Assembly (NCBI RefSeq): GCF_041146795.1
Contig: NC_135168.1
Coordinates: 15,738,131-15,802,130, forward strand
From: Maylandia zebra
Taxonomy: Eukaryota; Chordata; Actinopteri; Cichliformes; Cichlidae
DNA length: 64,000 nucleotides
Reading direction: 5' to 3'
The notes under the pieces are model-generated. The model saw only the letters and a program-made list of their open reading frames with translations, searched no databases and had not been told where the DNA came from. Shown piece by piece: positions 57,501 through 64,000 of this stretch; position 1 is the stretch's first letter, and each line of letters starts with the position of its first letter. The position numbers and the translations under genes are program-made.

Positions 57501-60181
57501 TAATTAATTTTGTAAAATTTAGGACTACGCATGTTTGCAGAGCTCCTAAAACACTGTTTTTGACTATAAAACTAACTTCTATGAGGAGATAAAAAGGCAA
57601 ATGAATATTTTGAGCAAGAGAGCTAATGCCACTGCCAGACATGAAATCGACATTAAGCTGAAGACAATGAGGATGAGGATTACTGAGAACCCGGCTGTGG
57701 GGAATTGCCTCATTCTATATTTTCAGTAAAGCATGCTATTTACATAAGGATTACTTTAAACTATTGGCGGAAATATTCCCAAAGCCTTCTGCACACAGTT
57801 TGGCAATCATTTTCCTCTCCATCAGTCACAAAACAAACTCTTCTTGTGATTCTGAACAGATGTGGGAATGCACCGAAGTTTACATGAAAAATATAACAGT
57901 CTCTTCAGTTTGCACAGAGATATTGTACAGTACTTTAATCATGAGGTAAGGTCTTGTTGCTCTTTACATCAAACTTTTCAGTCATACAAAAACCACTAAA
58001 AATCAAATTCATGCAACGAGCTCAAGAAAAAGACGTAGGCATAGTGCAAGGTGTCACAATGAATAAAAGGAGTCCTGAGAAACACAAAAAGTTTCAGCTT
58101 TTATGCCCATCAGTGTCAAAATGTCTCAGAAGCACAATAAATCTGTGTGGGTAGAATGTGGGGTAAATATATCTAGTGGTGCATGTCAAAGAGTCGAAAT
58201 CCAAAAGACTAAACTTCTTGAGGAATGTGAGGAAAAAAAATAAAATAATAATAAAACAAAAGAATAGTTTTTGAGCAGCTTTGCGAGGTTACACTAAACA
58301 TTTCTGTGTGCAGTTTTTGTTTCTGTGCGTCCAGAGACCTGAGCAGTGTTTGGTTAATTGGTGATTACCCAATTAACACACTGATTGTCTGTCCAGGGAG
58401 TACCATGCCTCTCACCGTATGACAGATGGGCTAGGCTCTAGCCCCGCCCCCATGACCATGAAGTGGATAAGCAGAGGAGAATGTAGAAAATGGGTATAAC
58501 TGTGATGCTGTTTTTCAGGGTCAAAGTGATGTCCATTTTACATTCTCCAGGTTAAAATGACTGCCTGCACAGAATTTCATGACAGTGTATCATAGTTGGT
58601 AGCAGTGAGCAGCCAAACAACTGACAAATCTGCCTTTCACCGTGGCTAATAATTACAGGAAACTTTCTGCAATCCTGTACCTTCTTATAAAACAGAAATG
58701 TCACCTTTATGAGTTATGAACTAAAGAAGTGACTCATTGTCATCAAAGTGGTCATCATGTACAACATTGCAACAACAGGATTTTTCTAATTTTTTCAGTC
58801 AGTAATAACTTGACAAAATTATCCGTGTTTGATGTTTTTTGATGGAAGAACAGATTTAAATGAGAAAGCGTTCTATCAGGTCTCTGTTATACAAACTGTG
58901 TGTGACGGGCAGCTCACTGATGCAAAAATTAAATTATGCTGTACTTTCCTTTTTCAATTTGGAAAATCACATGGTCCTGTTATCTGGGTTTAAGCAGTCT
59001 AATCCTTATGTTTTTATAGTCATAAGGGCTGATTTTAACAGGGAGCAAGCTTATTCCTGAACCACTTAATCCCAACTTGTAGAATAAATAAATAAAACCG
59101 TGTGGCAACCAAGCGACTGTAAACAGGCTTGTCACTTTGACTGCAAAGACAAAGATGTGAGATCCTACGACATTTTCGAGGGGCTGCACAGGTGTGCCTC
59201 TCTACCGGTAATGAGACAGCAAACAGCTAACTGGATCCAAATAATTAAAAAGCTGTCAGTAACTCATTAAGCTGCTTACCTGCTGTTGAAAGGGTTATCC
59301 CTGGGTATCACGTGACTGCCACTGGGGCCGATCAAAAAACTGACGCGTTCATAAAAGCTCTTAGAAGAAGACTGGGCGACTGAACTCTGGCTCTGGCTTG
59401 CGATGGCAGCTGGGTCAGGTGAGCCACGACAGTAGGTCTGACCCTGGCAGGCAATCTGAGTGCAGCAGTCTGGATCCATGCAGTCGATGAGCCCGTCTGG
59501 AAAACAGGAGGGGCGGTCAAGACAGGGAGGAAAAGCTCGGTTGACCTGGATATGTTTGGGTTTGACGAAGGAAAACATAAGCATCTCTATTACTGTGTTC
59601 ACCTCTGATACACAAAGATGACTTCTTACATGAACTTAAGTTCATTAAAGCACCGACAGAGATCCTGCACTGACACAGAGTGTGAAGTGTCTGTCGCCAC
59701 ACGCGAACCTCAAAAGTTCTGGGGTGTTGATTAGGCCAAGGAGAAGTTCATTAGAAATCCAGCTTGCAGAGTTTTAATATATAGTGCCAACAAGTCTTTA
59801 TAATTGATCTACTGTATATTTTAAAGCATGCTGTTTAACAATCTGCTCTGCCTCTACATTAGCATATTCTTTCCAGTGATGTTTTATGTATGATTGATTT
59901 GTTTTGTTTGTTTGCAATGTCACCGAGGAGCCACATCAAAGCCAGTTTTCTGTCTGGTGCAATAAGAGATACGCACCAGTTTTTTTTTCCAAGGCTAAAA
60001 AGACAATTTGTATGAAGCTTTTACTTCTTCCTACCTCCCTCGTTATCCTTGCCATCTGAACAGAGCGTTTCGGTCGCTACATCGCATCCCAGCCCTCTCC
60101 ATCCTGACTGGCAGATGCAGTGCCAGACGTTTTGATCCAGGACGCACCTCCCATTGTTGTTGCACAGCCCGGGGCAGCCGT
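23770..60181 (-). CDS. tenm3: teneurin-3, 3' part (last EGF repeat to C-terminus)
   Basis: A type II membrane adhesion protein of neurons that binds other teneurins and latrophilins (family knowledge). Seventeen exons on the minus strand join in frame: 60035-60181, 59280-59496, 54604-54723, 52488-52749, 51269-51536, 49969-50112, 42443-42692, 40755-40775, 38135-38367, 36341-36495, 31964-32841, 30843-31018, 30198-30433, 29224-29520, 25962-27573, 25102-25232 and 23770-24522. They total 5900 nt, encoding 1966 residues of the roughly 2700 expected. Domains in order: last EGF-like repeat, transthyretin-like and FN-plug region, NHL beta-propeller, YD-repeat beta-barrel with RHS-type core ending ([18 protein letters not shown]), toxin-like GHH fold and TCAP. 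Paralogue choice rests on the C-terminus ([28 protein letters not shown]), closest to vertebrate teneurin-3. Having tdo2 and ctso as neighbours also fits, since all three genes lie on human 4q. The N-terminal cytoplasmic, transmembrane and earlier EGF exons lie beyond the right edge. Confidence 0.9.
23782..23901 (-). other. tenm3: teneurin C-terminal associated peptide (TCAP-3 type)
   Basis: Forty codons, from Gln in [18 protein letters not shown] to Ile in RQSEI, are preceded by a basic Lys-Arg and followed by Gly-Lys-Arg and stop. Flanking dibasic residues and a C-terminal Gly are the usual marks of a cleaved, amidated peptide. In the family, TCAPs act as CRF-like signalling peptides. Release from this protein is not shown by sequence. 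Confidence 0.8.
25102..25232 (-). CDS. tenm3: tenm3 exon before the last: start of GHH region
   Basis: The acceptor TTTTTTTCAG and donor CCG|GTGGGT frame 131 nt in phase. They encode (D)[18 protein letters not shown], then [15 protein letters not shown] and WDDLP. The [11 protein letters not shown] motif is shared by vertebrate teneurins. Confidence 0.92.
25443..25514 (+). repeat. interspersed repeat 3' end with GAATT tail, copy 2
   Basis: Copy of the 4405-4469 repeat: CGCCTTGAGGCAACTG, then TATAAATAAAATTGAATTG and further GAATT units. It lies in the tenm3 intron between 25233 and 25961, opposite in orientation to the gene. Confidence 0.6.
25962..27573 (-). CDS. tenm3: tenm3 large YD-repeat exon
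   Basis: A 1612-nt exon. The acceptor CCTTTTAG precedes [14 protein letters not shown], and the donor is GCAG|GTAAGA. It encodes about 537 residues of YD repeats ([30 protein letters not shown]). The RHS-type core end is [16 protein letters not shown], then [11 protein letters not shown]. This forms most of the closed beta-barrel. No frame break is seen. Confidence 0.95.
29224..29520 (-). CDS. tenm3: tenm3 YD-shell exon
   Basis: Exactly 99 codons between CCCACAG and GCAG|GTAAGA. They encode [26 protein letters not shown] and [19 protein letters not shown]-repeat barrel. Confidence 0.94.
30198..30433 (-). CDS. tenm3: tenm3 YD-shell exon
   Basis: 236 nt between TCAACAG and AGG|GTATGT. Encodes [29 protein letters not shown] and [14 protein letters not shown]-repeat barrel. 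Confidence 0.94.
30843..31018 (-). CDS. tenm3: tenm3 YD-shell exon
   Basis: 176 nt between CAACCAG and CAGG|GTAAGG. The first codon is split with the previous exon (GA|C), giving [16 protein letters not shown], then TVDIESS and FYTLAQ. Confidence 0.92.
31964..32841 (-). CDS. tenm3: tenm3 NHL propeller end and YD-shell start
   Basis: An 878-nt exon with acceptor TATTTCAG. The donor is best read as GA|GTACGT, because this restores DYDSEG with the next exon; a donor two codons later would break the frame. It encodes [54 protein letters not shown], then [15 protein letters not shown] and [12 protein letters not shown]. Confidence 0.94.
32842..36340 (-). other. tenm3: tenm3 intron, about 3.5 kb
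   Basis: No exon seen. The plus-strand stretch at about 35130-35200 ([11 protein letters not shown] when read in frame) looks like the C-terminal tail of a LINE protein, but is too short to classify. Poly(T) tracts lie at about 35420-35446. Confidence 0.4.
36341..36495 (-). CDS. tenm3: tenm3 NHL beta-propeller exon
   Basis: 155 nt between TTTCAACAG and CAG|GTGACT. Encodes [20 protein letters not shown], then [13 protein letters not shown]. This is a canonical NHL blade. Confidence 0.94.
38135..38367 (-). CDS. tenm3: tenm3 NHL beta-propeller exon
   Basis: 233 nt with acceptor GAATGCAG and donor AAAG|GTATAA. Encodes [30 protein letters not shown] and [20 protein letters not shown]. Its first codon is completed by AG from either the microexon at 40755-40775 or directly from the exon at 42443, so both splice forms stay in frame. 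Confidence 0.94.
40755..40775 (-). CDS. tenm3: tenm3 21-nt microexon (alternative propeller insert, site B)
   Basis: On the minus strand, CCTATCATAG precedes and GTAGGTGTATT follows a 21-nt exon. With AG carried from the upstream exon it reads R-N-K-D-F-R-H-S, and the next exon supplies the last base. This is the known seven-residue alternatively spliced insert of the teneurin NHL propeller. Skipping it gives EL-S-NNPAH in frame. It lies in an otherwise exon-free 4.1 kb interval. Confidence 0.9.
42443..42692 (-). CDS. tenm3: tenm3 exon: start of NHL propeller
   Basis: 250 nt between TTCAG and CTGAG|GTGAGG. Encodes [34 protein letters not shown] and [17 protein letters not shown]. Confidence 0.94.
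42693..49968 (-). other. tenm3: tenm3 intron, about 7.3 kb
   Basis: The largest intron within the window. It contains a piggyBac-like MITE (43155-43517) and otherwise unique AT-rich sequence. No coding exon is needed here: the flanking exons join in phase (AAT G|GC ATA). Confidence 0.5.
43155..43517. mobile_element. piggyBac-like MITE
   Basis: TTAA target duplications lie at 43155-43158 and 43514-43517. Inside them, 13-bp perfect terminal inverted repeats read CCCTAGAACACTA, extending to 18 bp with one mismatch. Both ends also carry a subterminal GGGTGATTT / CACCCG motif. CCCTAGA next to TTAA is the hallmark of piggyBac ends. The 355-bp interior has no transposase. Confidence 0.85.
49969..50112 (-). 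CDS. tenm3: tenm3 exon (FN-plug region)
   Basis: 144 nt between CTTTCAG and AATG|GTAAGA. Encodes (V)[18 protein letters not shown], then [16 protein letters not shown] and [11 protein letters not shown]. No long single open frame shows it, but it restores the frame between its neighbours. Confidence 0.93.
50401..50862. repeat. 224-bp exact tandem duplication
   Basis: Unit 50401-50624 is repeated at 50625-50848, apparently without a mismatch. A 14-base start of a third unit (AATAATCAAAATAT) follows at 50849-50862. It lies in the tenm3 intron between exons 49969-50112 and 51269-51536. The unit is unique-looking AT-rich DNA. Confidence 0.95.
51269..51536 (-). CDS. tenm3: tenm3 exon (FN-plug region)
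   Basis: 268 nt between AATCTTAG and GTGG|GTGAGT. Encodes [20 protein letters not shown], then [17 protein letters not shown] and [18 protein letters not shown]. Confidence 0.94.
52488..52749 (-). CDS. tenm3: tenm3 exon (transthyretin-like end, FN-plug start)
   Basis: 262 nt between TTCGAAG and CAG|GTGAGA. Encodes [40 protein letters not shown] and [12 protein letters not shown]. Confidence 0.94.
54604..54723 (-). CDS. tenm3: tenm3 exon (transthyretin-like domain)
   Basis: 120 nt between CCCTCACAG and GCAT|GTAAGT. Encodes [19 protein letters not shown], then [20 protein letters not shown]. This is the carboxypeptidase-regulatory/transthyretin-like fold of teneurins. Confidence 0.94.
54724..59279 (-). 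other. tenm3: tenm3 intron, about 4.6 kb
   Basis: No coding exon seen. Contents noted are a long open frame of unclear meaning at 55687-56115 (+), a 15-bp hairpin at 55926-55959, a G-rich run at 57017-57047 and a fish interspersed repeat tail at 58388-58492. Confidence 0.45.
58388..58492 (+). repeat. decayed fish interspersed-repeat 3' end
   Basis: GTCCAGGGAGTACCATGCCT, then CTCACCGTATGACAGATGGG, CTAGGCTCTAGCCCC and GTGGATAAGCAGAGGAGAATG-type text. This matches the widespread fish repeat ending '...tagGCTCcAGC...GATAAGCGG...' seen at the 3' end of RTE-type LINEs and partner SINEs. The family is recalled, not searched. Confidence 0.6.
59280..59496 (-). CDS. tenm3: tenm3 exon (linker after last EGF repeat)
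   Basis: 217 nt between TTTTCCAG and CAGCAG|GTAAGC. Encodes (D)[18 protein letters not shown], then [22 protein letters not shown] and [11 protein letters not shown]. The CMDPDCC motif is conserved across teneurins. Confidence 0.94.
60035..60181 (-). CDS. tenm3: tenm3 exon: last EGF-like repeat
   Basis: 147 nt with acceptor GTTGACAG and donor GGGAG|GTAGGA. Encodes (D)[19 protein letters not shown], then [15 protein letters not shown] and [12 protein letters not shown]. The six EGF cysteines are all present. It is the most 5' exon placed with certainty. Confidence 0.93.
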
Positions 60182-63100
60182 CTGTCAACACATCACGTAT
60201 ATGTCAAACAGCCAAACGCATCAGGACGAGGAAATCAGGATGAGAAGGCGAGGAAGGGGTGAGAAGACAAGAGCGAAAGGGGCTTTTAGAGTGGACGGAG
60301 GAGAAGGAGGGACAAAAATGATTAAAAAAAAGAAGAAAAAAGACAGTAATAAGTGAACGTACGGTACAATACACCTCCAACAGGACTGGGGATGGGGGGC
60401 AGGGGAGGTGGGGAGTTGTGAGGCGTTACGGTCGTTTCACATGAGTTTTACTATAATGTGCAACCACAGCATAAAGGGAAATGCATGGGATAAAAGGACA
60501 ACAAACCATCTCCGTTGTTTGCTTACTGTTGAAAAGCCAGTGGGAGATGCTGCGAATGCTTGTTGAGTCAAATGCTCACAGCAGTGATTTTGTGTTTAAA
60601 TCAAAGTCTGGATGGCTCTTTTTGAAGTAGCATCTTTTAAGGTTACATGGATCCTCACACTGTGATTTTTAAATGAACTGCAGTCTCTTAATGTCAATTC
60701 CCCAACAATTTTCTTGTTTACATGTGAATCAGAATTTCAAGGATCTTGCAATTCTTCTTCTTCTTCTATTTTAGTTAATAGTTGCACAAATCCCATTTAA
60801 GAAGCTCGAAACACTGTCTTGGAAGTTCATTGCTTTTTCTTTTTTTTTTTGCCTGAATATAATTAAAGCAGGAGTAGTACATTGCAGATGTTTGAAGCAC
60901 TCATGTGAAGTAACAGCAACATCAAAGGGAAGAGGAAGTGTATGTAAATAGCAGGGAGAAGAGTGAGAAGAGGAGGGAGGGTCTAGAGTCTCCACATTTA
61001 CAGAAAACAGTGCACTTGCTGCCAGATCGCATTCCTTTTAGTGGAGGGTGAAGACAGGGAGCCCAAACATGACTAAACCACACCAGTTCAGGGCGTTTAA
61101 TCTGGCAGACACAGGGAATTAAGACAGGGAGGAGAAGGGACCGTGGAGTCTGGTGTGAGACTGGTAAGGACGGACAGGAAATGAGGGGACATATCGAGGG
61201 GAGCAGGATCACAGCAGAAACATTATGATCGACTTGGACATAAAACAGGTGTATATACGCCGTGCTAGGAAAGACAAAGAGCAGGGAGGGATTGTTCGTG
61301 ACAATCTCCCTTGGGGGGGTAGTGGTTCAATTTACCTTTATATCCTATCTTGACTGCTCCTATTACACAACCGAGGAAAGGGAAACATTTGGAAAAGAAA
61401 ATTACTTATCGCTGTGGTGGCAGAGAGCTAAGACTGACAAACACATTTACTTATTGTAACTTACAGGGAGTACAAAAAGTGGAAACCGTGGTTGGCATAA
61501 AGCTGATGTACCTGCCAACTTGGTTTAAATATTTGGAAAAGAAGCTTTGCAGGTAGTTTTCCCGAAGATTATTGCTGTCCTCCCCACGTGTTAGCTGCTG
61601 CTCTAATTTCAATCTCTCTCCTCTGAATGTATCACAGTGGTTATGGTGATTGAGCCGAATAGCTAATATTAAGCATGAGTGACAGGATGTTATTGATATT
61701 ACTGAAAGAGAGGGAAGCAGTGAGCTCACCCATTGCTAACACAGTTCACATTTTTAAGCAAAATAAAGGTGTTCAGCTGGCTCAGAAAAAAATATCTAGA
61801 GTGAAGTGTATAATTTTCAAGTGTAAAGTGTTTTTTTTTTTTTTGTTTTGTTACCTGATACTCTTGAATCCAGGGCTAATACATGTAAGCCAAGACGGAG
61901 TTGCAAAGAGACAGACAGGCAGGCACACAAACATAAAATAGAAAAGAGAATGGACATAAGAAAAAGTTAGTTAAAGATATGTAAATAGGGGGGAAAACTG
62001 ACAAGTAGGACATTTATGTAAGAGAAGAAGAAGAAAGAGAAGCAGCATATTTAGAGGGATGGATCCACAGTTTTGCTACATCAAGAGGAAACATCTAGCA
62101 TTTAAAAAGTGAGTGTAGATGTTAATTAAAGCACTAAGTGATTAATCAGAATTATAGATGCCGATAATGATTTGTATTCTGTCTACAGGAAGCAATATAA
62201 AAGAATTCGGCAATATGTTCCCAGTGAAATATTCATTTTAAAACTCTCCAGCTGATTTACTTTGCCATAGAAAGATGGTCTAAAATAACGGCGAGCGCAC
62301 TGTTTCTCTTTATATCTGTGTGTTATAACACTCTTTGTTGTCAGAGTGTATGAGCCAGTTTCATCTGGGTCTGCTTCAAAACATTTTACTGTCTGCTTGT
62401 CAGGAGTATAGGCTCGGCCCTGATTCCAATATGAATGCATCATGAAGCAGAATACTATACTTTTTTTCCCCCATCATCTCTCCTTCAGCGATTTTAACAA
62501 CAGCGTGCCAACGAACCAGCAGCACACAAAGACAAATCAAAAACACCTTAGCGGAAAACTGCAGTACTGAGAAAGCAGCGACAATGGGTTAAGCCTTGCA
62601 TATGAAACAGGATCTAGATCCATGTGACAATACAATGGCCAAGGAAGTCCTCTATTCAGACTCTGACCATGTAATGTGATTAAAAGACGCTTTGTGCAAA
62701 TGGCAGTTATTCAGGGTTTGAAAGACAAAATAGGCTCCCAGTCGTCCAAGAAAAGGTAACGCACTGCCTATTCATTGACCCTGCATCCAAAGCAAGGAGT
62801 TACTTTCCTGCTGGGAACCTTAAACAGAAGGAAGGAAAGAAAGCGAAAATGGATGATGCACAGTCGGCGCTTAGGAGGGAAAGATTAATAAGATCAGGAA
62901 TGTGACCCCTCCAACAACTCCCTCACTGCAATCTCGTCTCCCCTTGGAGATGGATATGCGCTGTGGACAGCGGGATTGCTGATGAGAGAACTTGTAAATA
63001 CATAATTAGGGTTCAAGAGTTTGGAGTGCTAGATCTTTGTTTCAGAGAGAATGTGTCGGCATTGAGAGGTTGGAAATTACACTTGGGGGAATGCTGCTTG

Positions 63101-64000
63101 AAGCGGCGGGTCAAGGTTTAACTACAGGACCTTTGACAAAGGGTAAGGTGTGAAGGAAGCTTGAGTTAAAGGTCAATAGGAAGTGACATCTCAGAACTCA
63201 TTATCCTCATTAATGCCAGGTGAAGCACTGCCATTTCAGGAAAATGATATTCCAAAGAGGCCTACCCGTGGCTTTTTGGCTCCCTAAATACCTGCCCTTG
63301 ACTCACTAAAAGAGGCGTCACTTCAGCAGGCGAAAGGTTGAATATCTAAACCGATGCTCTAAATTACAAAGTTAATTGTAATACGGCGTCGCAAGAAGAT
63401 GTTTTTTCTTCTCTCTAAAGAGACGAGATAACATCTGTGCGTAAGATCCCGGCGCTTCTTTTTTTAAACTTGGAAAATGTTTCGTTACATCTTGATTTAA
63501 AAGCAAAACTGGCAACCTTGTAACAGAAATTCATTTTGTCAAGTTTCTCTCTGTTTCCAAGGTTTAATTCTAGTTTTAATCCACCTCCAGTACATTTATA
63601 CTCACCACAATATTTGACAGCAGGTAAAAGACAAATAGATTTGTTGAACAGAAGCTGGTGGCCAAAAGGATCAGCAGCCAACAAAATTTTTTTTAAAATA
63701 AATAATAAAATTCATCAAATTAATAACAATGAACGGAATGAATACATTGAAAAATGGTGCTATTATGTTCAGTATAGTCACCGAAGCTAGTGGGGGTGGA
63801 AGCACTCAAAGCTTTTACTGAAAAAGCAGCAAGACCGTGTAAATAGAGTCACTCTGAAGGAAAATCTGACACTAAAATGCTCAGTAATTATTGTAAAAGT
63901 GTTTATACCATAAAATTTGGATTATTCTCCAGCACCTAAATATTTACACGAGAAGTGCTTTGTTATTGCATCTGGTTAGTTATTGAGACAAAAAGGTCTT
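60182..64000 (-). other. tenm3: 5' flank inside tenm3 (intron sequence to window edge)
   Basis: Apart from the candidate microexon at 61855-61875, I see no EGF-like exon or other coding signal in this 3.8 kb. The upstream EGF repeats, transmembrane and cytoplasmic exons must lie beyond 64000. Simple A-rich and T-rich tracts are present (60323-60345, 61831-61845). Confidence 0.5.
61855..61875 (-). CDS. tenm3: candidate tenm3 21-nt microexon (alternative insert, site A)
   Basis: On the minus strand a pyrimidine-rich tract and CATGTATTAG precede, and GTAACA follows, a 21-nt segment. Read in the only phase that fits the EGF exon at 60035-60181 (one base carried in and one out), it gives A/G-L-D-S-R-V-S before D-GCPGLC, assuming the upstream exon supplies G. 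Teneurins have a short alternative insert exactly here; vertebrate teneurin-3 inserts contain an A..LD..V pattern as I recall it. Length, phase and pattern agree, but the segment is short, so it stays a candidate. Confidence 0.45.

Noticed and set aside
60008..60356. Plus-strand frames opposite the last EGF exon
   Set aside because: Antisense shadows of tenm3 exon 60035-60181 continuing into purine-rich intron sequence.

Overview
The window is vertebrate nuclear DNA. The likely source is a ray-finned, percomorph-type fish. Genes are split by GT-AG introns, dinucleotide microsatellites are long, and the repeats are fish-like: a decayed LINE with a GATAA-type tail, a Tc1/mariner relic, piggyBac-like and hAT-like MITEs, and a repeat ending in GAATT units. 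I cannot name the species. There is no operon, phage, plasmid or CRISPR.

Layout. (1) At 1-720, minus strand, a small unidentified single-span membrane protein (about 80 aa) has poly(A) signals just downstream. (2) At 1261-12204, plus strand, cathepsin O (ctso) lies in eight coding exons. They join in frame to 338 aa, with signal peptide, propeptide and the papain Gln-Cys-His-Asn set. Its introns carry a truncated LINE, a GAATT-tailed repeat and a Tc1 relic, and a 106-bp (GT)n begins one base after the stop. (3) At 13346-17529, minus strand, tryptophan 2,3-dioxygenase (tdo2) lies in twelve exons. They join to exactly 406 aa, and the key residues fall at the human numbers (His76, Arg144, His328, Thr342). 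ctso and tdo2 are tail to tail. (4) At 17530-22850 is an intergenic stretch without a convincing gene; it holds a 29-bp-arm near-perfect palindrome set between direct repeats. (5) From 23770 to past the right edge, minus strand, is the 3' part of a teneurin, best matching teneurin-3 (tenm3). Seventeen exons run from the last EGF-like repeat to the stop and join without a frame break (1966 residues). The end carries the TCAP-type peptide and a Gly-Lys-Arg terminus.

The most interesting items are two 21-nt microexons in tenm3. One, at 40755-40775, is clearly the alternative beta-propeller insert (NKDFRHS). The other, at 61855-61875, is a candidate for the alternative insert before the last EGF repeat. 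Also notable are an exact 224-bp tandem duplication in a tenm3 intron, the palindrome between tdo2 and tenm3, and the unidentified membrane microprotein. I did not find an unknown multi-gene system. Exon coordinates come from reading splice sites, reading frame and family similarity by eye; no alignment or transcript data were available.
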